14,330 nucleotides of DNA from PALSA-505 sp036496025 (lineage in GTDB: Bacteria > Actinomycetota > Actinomycetes > Streptosporangiales > Streptosporangiaceae): NCBI GenBank assembly GCA_036496025.1, contig DASXLW010000039.1, forward strand, positions 1-14,330, given 5' to 3'. A program made the position numbers and the translations under genes. The notes under the pieces are model-generated. The model searched no databases. It had not been told where the DNA came from and saw only the letters and a program-made list of their open reading frames with translations. Positions within the stretch are counted from its first letter, which is position 1. The number at the start of each line of letters is the position of its first letter. Below are positions 1 to 6,495 of this stretch, in pieces.

Positions 1-2
1 TC

Positions 3-47
3 GGGCCGCTCCCCGGATCCGCCCCGGAGCCCGTCCTCGGCGGCCAT
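3..47 (-). CDS. Possible start of a gene leaving the window (15 codons seen)
   Basis: An ATG lies 4 bases after the TAG of the flavoprotein gene on the same strand, and 15 codons stay open to the window edge. The visible residues begin MAAEDGLRGGSGERP, a low-complexity hydrophilic start with no recognisable domain. There is no strong Shine-Dalgarno; only a GGA about 13 bases upstream and the tail of the previous gene precede it, so translation would probably be coupled to the upstream gene. From memory, related flavoproteins in actinomycetes are often followed by a UBP-type zinc-finger protein or an ATP-binding protein, but nothing visible here confirms either. The open frame could also be chance. 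Confidence 0.35.
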   Translation of the reverse strand, partial: MAAEDGLRGGSGERP

Positions 48-51
48 CGCG

Positions 52-1836
52 CTACCGGTTCCGCGATTGCTGCGCCGCGGCCAGGGCATCGATCGTGCGG
101 TGCAGGTACTGGACCGTGACCGCTCCCTCGCCCACCGCGGACGCGACCCGCTTGACCGATCCCCGGCGCATGTCGCCCGCCGCGAACACGCCCGGCAGGC
201 TCGTCTCGTTCGACAGCGGCGCGCGGTCCAGGCGCCAGCCCGCATCGGCGCCACCCGAGTCGCCGAGCAGGTCCGGTCCGGTCCGGACGAAACCCCATTC
301 GTCGCGCGCGACACTCTCGCCGAGGTATTCGTTCCGCGGCTCGGAGCCGATCAGGACGAACACGGCATCGGCCGGGACCGTGTTCCTGGCCCCGGTCGCA
401 GTGTCCTCGAGCGTCAGCGCCACGAGCTGATCCGTGCCGATGCCGTCGACCACCTGAGTGCCGTGCCGGACGTCGGCGTTCGCTGTCGCGTCGATCTCGC
501 GGACCAGGTAGTCAGACATGCTGTCGGCCAGCGACTGGCCGCGTACCAGGATCGTCACCTGCTCGGCCCACCGGGACAGGTGCATCGCGGCCTGCCCGGC
601 CGAGTTACCGCCCCCCACCACGAACACCTTCCGCCCGCGCATGGCCGCCGCCTCGGTGACCCCGGCGCCGTAGAACAGGCCCCGGCCGAGCAGCTTCTCC
701 AGCCCTGGGACCCCGAGCCGGCGGTAGCTGACGCCGCTCGCGAGGACCACCGAGCGAGCCGTGAGCGTGTTGCCGTCCGAGAGCCGCAGCCGGTACCGGC
801 CCTCTTCGCCGGACAGGTCGTCTACCTGCCGCAAGAACACGAACGTGCTGCCGAACAGCCAGGCCTGCTGGTAGGCCGCGAACGCGAGCCGGGCCCCGCT
901 GATGCCCTGGGCGAACCCGGGGTAGTTGCGGATCATCGAGCTGGTCCCGGCCTGGCCGCCGATGGCCTCCCGCTCGATGACCACGGTCCGCAGGCCCTCC
1001 GAGGAGGCGTAGACCGCGGCCGCCAGGCCGGCCGGGCCCGCTCCCACCACCGCGACGTCGAACAACTCGCCCTCGGGTATCGGCGTCATCAGGCCGAAGG
1101 CCTCGGCGAGCTCCAGGTCCGACGGGTTGGCCAGCGTGGGCCGCTCCGCCGCGAAGCGGAGCACTATCACGGGAAGGTCCGCCGATTCCAGGCCCTGGTC
1201 GCGCAGCAACTGGCGGCCGCGGTCCGAATCGGCATCGTAGAAGCCGGTCGGGATTCCATTGCGGGAGAACATGTCGCGCAGTTCCTGGGACCGGACCGAC
1301 CAGGACTGCCCGATCATCTGCACCGCCTCGAACCCGCCGCCGCGCAGCTGGCTCCACTCGTTCAGGAAGTTCGTGACCGCACTGTGGAAGTCCTCGTCGG
1401 GGGTCTCCTTCGGGCGATACATCCAGTGGTCGATCTTGCCCAGAGTGACCGCATCAAAGATCGGCCGCGCGGTCTCCCATGCCCCCCACCGAACCGCGAC
1501 CACCCGCGCCGCCGTCGGGTCGATGGCGCGGATCCCGGCCAGCACCTCGATGCCGTCCGGGTCCTCCGTGCCGAGCCCGCCGACGACCAGGGCCACCGGC
1601 GTGCCCGCCTGGACCAGGTCCGCGACGTGAGCGGCCAGATCGGCCGGGTCGTCGCAGACGACGATCCGGTAGTCCGCGGCGTAGCGGCCCGACAACTCAC
1701 GGCTGAGCGTGTCGCGTATGCCGCCGTCATGGCTGACGACGACGATGGCCGCCCGCCCGTCGCCGCCGTTGCCCCGGGCCTGATCCTGGCCCGTCGGTGC
1801 CGCGTCCTGATTGCTGGGAACTCGATCGTCTGTCAC
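52..1836 (-). CDS. Fused receiver-like / thioredoxin-reductase-like FAD-NADPH oxidoreductase
   Basis: This belongs to the family usually named fused response regulator/thioredoxin-disulfide reductase. Counting from the longer GTG start at 1878, residues 43-175 are a receiver-like domain, 183-265 a glutaredoxin-like domain with no CxxC, and 272-605 a two-dinucleotide-fold oxidoreductase. FAD binding is shown by GAGPAG (279-284), NADPH binding by GGGNSAG (422-428), and the C-terminal FAD contact by FAAGD (565-569). The redox CxxC of true thioredoxin reductase is absent: the equivalent stretch reads YGAGVTEAAA, and the chain has one cysteine (C75). I infer an FAD/NADPH oxidoreductase of unknown substrate rather than a disulfide reductase. 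The receiver lacks its phospho-acceptor Asp (Gly101 aligns there). I chose the GTG at 1836 (594 residues) because GGGAG lies 6 bases upstream; the GTG at 1878 (608 residues) has a weaker site, and both starts precede the first domain. Confidence 0.88.
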   Translation of the reverse strand: MTDDRVPSNQDAAPTGQDQARGNGGDGRAAIVVVSHDGGIRDTLSRELSGRYAADYRIVVCDDPADLAAHVADLVQAGTPVALVVGGLGTEDPDGIEVLAGIRAIDPTAARVVAVRWGAWETARPIFDAVTLGKIDHWMYRPKETPDEDFHSAVTNFLNEWSQLRGGGFEAVQMIGQSWSVRSQELRDMFSRNGIPTGFYDADSDRGRQLLRDQGLESADLPVIVLRFAAERPTLANPSDLELAEAFGLMTPIPEGELFDVAVVGAGPAGLAAAVYASSEGLRTVVIEREAIGGQAGTSSMIRNYPGFAQGISGARLAFAAYQQAWLFGSTFVFLRQVDDLSGEEGRYRLRLSDGNTLTARSVVLASGVSYRRLGVPGLEKLLGRGLFYGAGVTEAAAMRGRKVFVVGGGNSAGQAAMHLSRWAEQVTILVRGQSLADSMSDYLVREIDATANADVRHGTQVVDGIGTDQLVALTLEDTATGARNTVPADAVFVLIGSEPRNEYLGESVARDEWGFVRTGPDLLGDSGGADAGWRLDRAPLSNETSLPGVFAAGDMRRGSVKRVASAVGEGAVTVQYLHRTIDALAAAQQSRNR

Positions 1837-1842
1837 GCTGTG

Positions 1843-1847
1843 CTCCC
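1843..1847 (-). promoter_or_regulatory. Ribosome binding site deciding the flavoprotein start
   Basis: GGGAG on the minus strand is followed by 6 bases (CACAGC) and GTG at 1836-1834. This is better placed than the GGGA before the in-frame GTG at 1878, so the shorter protein is preferred. Confidence 0.55.
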
Positions 1848-1932
1848 GGTGCTTGTGGACCCGCGGTCGCGGCCGCACAACATCCCGCGACCGCCCTCAT
1901 CCAGCCAGCGGACAGGCCGTGGTGCCCGAGCT

Positions 1933-1965
1933 GTCCGACCGTGTCGGGTCTTTTCTATTTCTTTA
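1933..1965 (+). terminator. Weak hairpin followed by a T-rich run, reading rightward
   Basis: CCGAC (1935-1939) and GTCGG (1943-1947) form a 5-bp stem, extendable by two G-T pairs, followed directly by TCTTTTCTATTTCTTT. On the plus strand this resembles a rho-independent terminator. It would stop transcripts coming antisense to the flavoprotein gene before they enter the beta-propeller gene. The short stem keeps confidence low; the T-rich run may instead be promoter sequence. Confidence 0.22.
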
Positions 1966-1978
1966 CCCTGACTTTACC
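1961..1978. promoter_or_regulatory. Direct repeat CTTTACC x2 at 11-bp spacing in a divergent promoter region
   Basis: CTTTACC occurs at 1961-1967 and 1972-1978, starts 11 bases apart, inside an unusually T-rich patch (about 1951-1978) between the divergent flavoprotein and beta-propeller genes. An 11-base direct repeat puts both copies on one face of the helix and is the layout used by OmpR/PhoP-type response regulators. The sequence itself does not clearly match a known box. It is a candidate operator for either gene. Confidence 0.3.
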
Positions 1979-2012
1979 GAACGGGCTCGCTCATGCCCCT
2001 ACCGACATGCGC

Positions 2013-2018
2013 TACCGT
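2013..2018 (+). promoter_or_regulatory. Candidate -10 box for a leaderless transcript
   Basis: TACCGT matches the actinobacterial TANNNT pattern and ends 6 bases before the ATG at 2025, which would place transcription start at or next to the A of the ATG. No Shine-Dalgarno precedes this ATG or the in-frame ATG at 2007, which fits leaderless translation. No convincing -35 box is seen. Confidence 0.4.
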
Positions 2019-2024
2019 CCCATC

Positions 2025-3140
2025 ATGACACTGCCTCGACATCCTGCTCGTTTCGCCCGGGCGGCCGCCATGTGCGCCGCCGCCGTTGGCCTGTCGGCCG
2101 CCGTGATCCCCGCAGCCAGCGCCGCCAGCCAGCCGGCACCAGCCGTCGGGCGCGCCGCGGCCGGGCGCTTCCCCAGCCCGCTGTCGTGGAAACTGCTGGA
2201 CACCGGCACCCAGGTGCACTTCCGCGGGCTGGCCCCGGTCAGCCGGAAGGTGGCCTGGCTGGGTGGTTACGACGGGGTCGTGCTGCGCACGGTCAACGGC
2301 GGCCGGAGCTGGATCAACGCATCGCCGGCCGGGGCGTCGGCGCTGCAGTTCCGCGACATCGAGGCGTTCAGCGCCACCCGGGCCGTGGCCATGGCCGCGG
2401 GCACGGGCACCGACTCCCGGCTGTATGTCACCTCGAACGGCGGCCGGACCTGGAGCCTGGCTTATAAGAACACGAATCCGCAGGCGTTCTTCGACTGCAT
2501 GGCCTTCTTCAACCCCCGGCACGGCCTGGTGCTGAGCGACCCGGTCAACGGCAAGTTCCGCATCCTGGCCACCAGGAACGGAGGCCGGACCTGGACCGTC
2601 CTGCCCAACGCCGGGATGCCGTCGGCGCTGCCCGGCGAGGCCGGGTTCGCCGCGAGCGGCGAATGCCTCACCACCTCCGGGCGCGACGCCTGGTTCGGCA
2701 GCGGGGGCAGCACCGCGTCCCGGGTGTTCGAGTCCCGCGACGGCGGCCTCACCTGGCGCGCAAGCACCACGCCCATCGTGACCGGCCCGACCGCGGGCGT
2801 GTTCGGGCTGGCGTTCCGCACGCCGCTGGCCGGGGTCGCGGTCGGCGGCGACTTCAACGCGCCGACCGCGTCGGCCAACGTGGCGGCGCTCTCCTACTTC
2901 GGGCGGCCGTGGTTCTCCCCGCTGACAGGGCCGGCCGGGTACCGCTCCGGCGTCACCTGGGTCCCGCACACCCTGGCCACGGTCATCGCGGTGGGGCTGA
3001 CCGCGTCGGACGTCTCGTACAACGGCGGGCTGACCTGGCACGCGTTCGACACCGGCCAGTTCGACACGGTCAGTTGCACCCCCGACGGCTCCTGCTGGGC
3101 ATCCGGCGACCTGGGGCGAGTGGCCATCCTGCAGCACTGA
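2025..3140 (+). CDS. Secreted Asp-box (BNR/YCF48-like) beta-propeller protein
   Basis: The 371-residue product starts with a Sec signal peptide: basic RHPARFAR, then a hydrophobic Ala-rich stretch (about 13-30), with probable cleavage after ASA (residues 31-33). The mature part carries five Asp-box turns of the form S/T-x-D/N-G-G-x-x-W: NGGRSW (91-96), NGGRTW (138-143), NGGRTW (185-190), DGGLTW (239-244) and NGGLTW (333-338). Their spacing of roughly 45-95 residues suggests one per blade, each at a strand-strand turn. Four cysteines outside the signal peptide (158, 214, 351, 357) could form disulfides outside the cell. Such repeats occur in sialidases, YCF48/HCF136 assembly factors and many secreted propellers. 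I see no sialidase RIP motif or other catalytic signature, so the role is unknown and ligand or protein binding is a guess. The ATG at 2007 would add six residues; 2025 is chosen for the signal-peptide layout and the -10 box. Confidence 0.85.
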   Translation: MTLPRHPARFARAAAMCAAAVGLSAAVIPAASAASQPAPAVGRAAAGRFPSPLSWKLLDTGTQVHFRGLAPVSRKVAWLGGYDGVVLRTVNGGRSWINASPAGASALQFRDIEAFSATRAVAMAAGTGTDSRLYVTSNGGRTWSLAYKNTNPQAFFDCMAFFNPRHGLVLSDPVNGKFRILATRNGGRTWTVLPNAGMPSALPGEAGFAASGECLTTSGRDAWFGSGGSTASRVFESRDGGLTWRASTTPIVTGPTAGVFGLAFRTPLAGVAVGGDFNAPTASANVAALSYFGRPWFSPLTGPAGYRSGVTWVPHTLATVIAVGLTASDVSYNGGLTWHAFDTGQFDTVSCTPDGSCWASGDLGRVAILQH

Positions 3141-3175
3141 GCGGCGGCCCGGCGCCCCAAGATCGATGTACTGTG

Positions 3176-3229
3176 CGTTAGCTCGGAGCATTGAGACGGC
3201 TCTGGCGCTACTAATGCTTCGCGCTAACG
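3176..3229. terminator. Long imperfect stem-loop between convergent genes
   Basis: The arms at 3176-3192 and 3213-3229 match at 15 of 17 positions (CGTTAGC...AGCATT against AATGCT...GCTAACG) and enclose a 20-base loop. The element begins 36 bases after the beta-propeller stop and about 85 bases beyond the amidase stop on the other strand, so it could end transcription from both sides. There is no T-tract, which is common for actinomycete terminators. The GTTAGC/GCTAAC ends also look like LacI-family operator half-sites, so a protein-binding site cannot be excluded. Confidence 0.5.
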
Positions 3230-3246
3230 GGCGCCCGGGTTCAGAA

Positions 3247-3330
3247 GCGCGCGGGCTCACAGGCGCGGGCTCACAGGCGCGGGCTCACAGGCGCGGGCTG
3301 ATAGGCGCGCGCTCACGGGCGCGCCGGCTT
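3247..3330. repeat. 14-bp tandem repeat, about six units
   Basis: The unit AGGCGCGGGCTCAC is perfect at 3261-3274 and 3275-3288, differs by two bases at 3289-3302 and by one base at 3303-3316, with degraded copies at 3247-3260 and 3317-3330. It lies between two convergent genes and covers the last codons and the TGA of the amidase gene, so the repeat supplies that stop codon. Such an array can change length by replication slippage. No function is evident. Confidence 0.8.
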
Positions 3331-4335
3331 AGAACTGCACGCCGCCGTGGCGGCCTCGCGCAGCTGCCGGTGCATGCCGCGGTAAGCATCCGCCGGGGGC
3401 AGCAGGGCCTTGGGCACCTTCGTGACCGAGCTGTAGTTGGCGTCCACGACGTTGGCCAGCGGAGCCTCGCTGATCTGCGACAGCAGCTGATAGGCGTCCA
3501 GCTTGTCCAGCCCGTACAGCTCGCTGAGCCACGTCACCATGTTGACCTGGGCGGCCCGCCAGGCATCCTCGAGCGGGCGGCTTGATCCCACCACCGCGAG
3601 GTAGTCGTCGTTCTCGATCCGCGGCCAGGCGGGGGCGCCGCCCTTGATCAGATCCACGATCAGCGTGACGTCCATGGCGCCTTCCACGGCGGTGCCGCAC
3701 GCCTCGCCCTCGCCCTGCCGGTAGTGCCCGTCGCCCACCGAGAACAGCGCGCCTTCGACGTTGACCCCCAGGTAGCAGGTCGCGCCGGCGCGCATCTCCG
3801 GGGTGTCCATGTTCCCGCCGAAGGTGTCGGGCACCAGCGACGAGCGCACCTCGCCGGCGGCCGGCGCCACCCCGACGGTGCCGAGCATGGGAGCCATCGG
3901 CAGCTCGAGCCGCAGCTCGCCGGCGTGCGCCTGGAACGCGACCGTCCGCCGGTCGCGGTCCACCTCATAGATCCAGGTCCGTTCGGGCAGCGGATCCTGC
4001 AGCGTCGCCGTGCGGTCGGTGCTGGTCAGCCCCCCGAAGAACGGAATCGTGCTGGACGCGCCCCACTCGCGCGCCGGGTTGAGATCGAGGAAATGCAGGG
4101 CCAGCGTGTCGCCGGCCTCGGCGCCCTCGACGTAGAACGGGCCGGTCTGCGGGTTGACGAACGGCATGGTCAGCGCCGCGCTCGGCAGGTCCGTGGTGCG
4201 CCGGATGTTGCCACAGAACGCGTCCTCGGTCCACAACCGGAGCACCGTCCCCGGAGTCACCTTCCGGACCGGCCCGACACCGCCGAACGTGAACGCGTAC
4301 TGCTCAGGCTCGGGGCGGAACTCGACAACCTGCAT
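3313..4335 (-). CDS. Acetamidase/formamidase family protein
   Basis: The 340-residue product fits the FmdA/AmdA family, zinc-type amidases releasing ammonia from formamide, acetamide or similar short amides in the cytoplasm. Family blocks seen are PGTVLRLWTEDAF (28-40), NPQTGPFYVEGAEAGDTL (61-78), GTVGVAP (152-158), GGNMDT (173-178) and GALFSVGDGHYRQGEGE (195-211), the last holding the conserved Asp/His/Glu cluster expected at the active site. Length is close to that of short family members. AGGAGAGGAAGG lies just before the ATG. It is the second gene of an operon, 17 bases after the stop of the LldD-type dehydrogenase, and its Shine-Dalgarno lies in that gap. The partner suggests a substrate such as a 2-hydroxyamide, but the true amide is unknown. 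The C-terminal tail (SSKPARP) reads into the 14-bp tandem repeat and may not be conserved. Confidence 0.9.
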   Translation of the reverse strand: MQVVEFRPEPEQYAFTFGGVGPVRKVTPGTVLRLWTEDAFCGNIRRTTDLPSAALTMPFVNPQTGPFYVEGAEAGDTLALHFLDLNPAREWGASSTIPFFGGLTSTDRTATLQDPLPERTWIYEVDRDRRTVAFQAHAGELRLELPMAPMLGTVGVAPAAGEVRSSLVPDTFGGNMDTPEMRAGATCYLGVNVEGALFSVGDGHYRQGEGEACGTAVEGAMDVTLIVDLIKGGAPAWPRIENDDYLAVVGSSRPLEDAWRAAQVNMVTWLSELYGLDKLDAYQLLSQISEAPLANVVDANYSSVTKVPKALLPPADAYRGMHRQLREAATAACSSKPARP

Positions 4336-4352
4336 CGGCCTTCCTCTCCTGT

Positions 4353-5579
4353 TCAGTTCGTGCCCGGCGCTCGCAGCGACGCGTGCGACTTGTTCAGATC
4401 CCTAACGCTGGCGACGCCGAGCAACTGCAGAGTGCGGGCGACCTCCTCGGCCAGGATGGTGATCGCGCGCTGTACTCCGCACTCACCGCCGGCCATCAGC
4501 CCGTACAGGAACGCCCGGCCCACCAGGCAGGCCCTGGCGCCAAGCGCCAGCGCGGCGACTACGTCGCCGCCGTGCAGGATCCCGGTGTCGAGCAGTACCT
4601 CGGCCCGGTCGCCGACGGCGTCGGCGATGGCTGGAAGCACCTCCAGGGGGGCAGCGGCGCGGTCGAGCTGACGGCCGCCGTGCGTGGACACCACGATCGC
4701 GTCCGCGCCGTGGTCCACCGCGGCGTGGGCGTCGGCCACGGTCTGGATGCCCTTGATCAGCAGCGGCCCCGGCCAGGCGGCCCGCAGCCACTCGATGTCG
4801 GCGAAGGTCACCGACGGGTCGAACATCTCGTTCACGAGTTCGGCCACGGTGCCGTGCCACGCGCGCAGGTTCGCGAACGTCATCGGCTCGGTGGTGAGCA
4901 GGTTGAACCACCATCCCGGGCGTCGCGCCGCGTCGAGCACGGTCGACGGGGTGAGCGCGGGCGGGATCGTCAGCCCGTTGCGCACGTCCCGCATCCGCGC
5001 GCCCGCGACCGGCGTGTCGGCGGTCAGGATCAGCGCCTCGTAGCCGGCCGCGCGCGCTCGCTCGATGAGGTCCTTGGCAGCATCGCGGTCCCGCCACACA
5101 TAGAGCTGGAACCACTTGCGGGCCTGCGGCGCCTCGGCGGCCACCTCCTCGATCGACGTGGTGCCCATCGTGGACAGTGCGAAAGTGATGCCCGCCCGCT
5201 GCGCGGCCCGCGCCGCCGCCCGCTCGCCCTCGTGGTGCATCAGCCGGGTGAACCCGGTCGGGGCTAGCCCGAACGGCAGCGGCCAGCGGTGACCGAGCAC
5301 CGTGGTACTGGTATCGGCGGTGCTAACATCCCGCAGCACCGCGGGATGGAACTCCACCCGGGCGAAGCTGCGGCGTGCCCGGCGCAGGCTGAGCTCCTGC
5401 TCGGCGGCGCCGTCGGTGTAGTCGAACACCGCGTGCGGGACGCGGCGGGCGGCGATCGATCGCAGGTCGGCAATGGTGTGCGCCCGGGCCAGGCGGCGCT
5501 GTGCGGGATCGAGCGGACGCCGTTCGACGTGCAGCAGCGGCCGCAGTTCCGACCACCGGGGACGCTGCCTGCGCGCCAA
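4353..5579 (-). CDS. lldD: FMN-dependent L-lactate / 2-hydroxyacid dehydrogenase (LldD2 type)
   Basis: This FMN alpha/beta-barrel enzyme oxidises L-lactate or a related 2-hydroxyacid to the 2-oxoacid, passing electrons to the quinone pool. It matches mycobacterial LldD2 (Rv1872c) closely along its length, by recall, and is 408 residues against about 414. Active-site positions by family alignment are Tyr54 (FDYTDGAAE), Tyr160 (WFQLY), Asp188 (TADTP), Lys276 (LIKGIQT), His300 and Arg303 (THGGRQLD), with the phosphate-binding DTGI (331-334) and GRAFLYG (354-360). The family signature SNHGGRQ reads STHGGRQ here (Thr299 in place of Asn). The start is a TTG at 5579-5577, chosen because GGGAGGAGG ends 6 bases upstream; it gives an N-terminus (ARRQRPRWSELRPLL) that aligns with LldD2. 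The open frame continues upstream, but that part reads antisense through the DUF72 gene. It is first in an operon with the amidase. Confidence 0.93.
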   Translation of the reverse strand: MARRQRPRWSELRPLLHVERRPLDPAQRRLARAHTIADLRSIAARRVPHAVFDYTDGAAEQELSLRRARRSFARVEFHPAVLRDVSTADTSTTVLGHRWPLPFGLAPTGFTRLMHHEGERAAARAAQRAGITFALSTMGTTSIEEVAAEAPQARKWFQLYVWRDRDAAKDLIERARAAGYEALILTADTPVAGARMRDVRNGLTIPPALTPSTVLDAARRPGWWFNLLTTEPMTFANLRAWHGTVAELVNEMFDPSVTFADIEWLRAAWPGPLLIKGIQTVADAHAAVDHGADAIVVSTHGGRQLDRAAAPLEVLPAIADAVGDRAEVLLDTGILHGGDVVAALALGARACLVGRAFLYGLMAGGECGVQRAITILAEEVARTLQLLGVASVRDLNKSHASLRAPGTN

Positions 5580-5699
5580 TGCCGTCCTCCTCCCGGTTGT
5601 GGCCAGTGTGTCCCGGCCATACGCGGACCGCAAGCGCCGAGAGGCACCTGGCCGGCGTCCGCGATTGAGCCGGGCGAGGGCGGGAATCAGCAATCGGCG
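5580..5699. other. Divergent intergenic region, lldD operon / DUF72-dinB pair
   Basis: These 120 bases must hold promoters for both directions. Apart from the lldD ribosome site, I see only a short inverted repeat, TGGCC at 5600-5604 and GGCCA at 5615-5619. No clear -10/-35 pair is visible for either side. Confidence 0.35.
5586..5594 (-). promoter_or_regulatory. Strong ribosome binding site fixing the lldD TTG start
   Basis: GGGAGGAGG on the minus strand, then 6 bases (ACGGCA), then TTG at 5579. The open frame runs far upstream with no other start so well placed, so this site decides the gene boundary. Confidence 0.75.
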
Positions 5700-6488
5700 A
5701 TGGGTATCTACGTGGGCACCTCCGGCTGGCAGTATCGCGACTGGCGCGGCGTCCTGTATCCGCCCGGCCTGGCGCAGGGCCGCTGGCTGGAGTACTACGC
5801 CGGGTGCTTCGGCACGGTCGAGAACAACGGTGCCTTCTACCGGCTGCCCAGCCCGGGCATGTTTGCCGGGTGGCGGGACCGGACTCCCGCGGGCTTCGTG
5901 ATGGCGGTCAAGGCGAGCCGGTACCTGACCCACATCAGGCGGCTGCGCGATCCGGCCGAGCCGGTGCAGCGCCTGATGCACGCGGCCGCGGGGCTCGGCG
6001 ACCGGCTCGGCCCGGTACTGCTGCAGCTGCCGCCGAACCTGCCCGCCGACGCGGGCGCACTCGATGACTGCCTGGGCGAGTTCTCCCGCTTTCCCGGCGT
6101 CCGCGTCGCGGTGGAGTTCCGGCACGAGTCGTGGTGGGCCGACGACATCCGAGAGTTGCTGACCAGGCGCAACGCCGCCCTGTGCTGGGCCGACCGGCTC
6201 GGCCGCCCGATCACCGCGCTGTGGCGCACCGCCGACTGGGGCTACCTGCGGTTGCACGAGGGCCGGGCGCGGCCGTGGCCACGATACGGCCGGCAGGCCC
6301 TGCGGAGCTGGGTGCAGCGGATCGGCACCACCTGGCCCGCCGCCACCGACGTCTTCGTCTACTTCAACAACGATCAGGGCGGGGCCGCGGTCGGTGACGC
6401 GGCAGCCTTCGCGGCCCTGGCGCGGGCCGCGGGCCGCCCGGTAGCCCGGGCCGGGCTACCCGGCGCGGATGCTGGCCACCGGGTATGA
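5700..6488 (+). CDS. DUF72 (YecE-like) TIM-barrel protein
   Basis: The 262-residue product has the full set of DUF72 blocks: GTSGW (6-10), VENNGAFYRLP (40-50), VKASRYLTH (70-78), LGPVLLQLPPN (103-113), VEFRHESW (138-145), YLRLHEG (182-188) and VYFNND (220-225). Length is normal for the family. The biochemical activity of DUF72 is not settled; the fold is a TIM barrel with a conserved polar pocket, and a nucleic-acid role has been guessed. The gene precedes a Y-family polymerase by 7 bases, so the two are probably co-transcribed, which fits but does not prove a DNA-damage role. The ATG gives the standard family N-terminus; the only upstream purine block, GGGA at 5682-5685, is too far away to be a good Shine-Dalgarno. 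The 3' end contains a 29-base near-palindrome. Confidence 0.88.
   Translation: MGIYVGTSGWQYRDWRGVLYPPGLAQGRWLEYYAGCFGTVENNGAFYRLPSPGMFAGWRDRTPAGFVMAVKASRYLTHIRRLRDPAEPVQRLMHAAAGLGDRLGPVLLQLPPNLPADAGALDDCLGEFSRFPGVRVAVEFRHESWWADDIRELLTRRNAALCWADRLGRPITALWRTADWGYLRLHEGRARPWPRYGRQALRSWVQRIGTTWPAATDVFVYFNNDQGGAAVGDAAAFAALARAAGRPVARAGLPGADAGHRV
6436..6464. repeat. Near-perfect 29-base palindrome before dinB
   Basis: GGTAGCCCGG (6440-6449) and CCGGGCTACC (6451-6460) are exact inverted copies around one central G. After one mismatch, three more pairs (GCC/GGC) extend the dyad to 6436-6464. It lies in the last codons of the DUF72 gene, ending 31 bases before the preferred dinB start. It could be a dimer-binding site or an RNA hairpin affecting dinB translation, or a by-product of GC-rich coding. 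Confidence 0.55.
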
Positions 6489-6495
6489 CTGGAAC

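Noticed and set aside
52..1836. A true thioredoxin-disulfide reductase
   Set aside because: The redox CxxC is missing in the reductase part and in the glutaredoxin-like part, and only one cysteine is present, so the usual name overstates the function.
1797..2024. N-terminal extension of the beta-propeller protein to 1797
   Set aside because: The extension reads antisense through the flavoprotein start and the T-rich promoter region and would bury the clear signal peptide.
5600..5619. TGGCC/GGCCA inverted repeat as a GntR/LldR-type lactate operator
   Set aside because: The arms are only 5 bases, are GC-rich, and the spacing and core do not fit the usual TGGT-ACCA layout.
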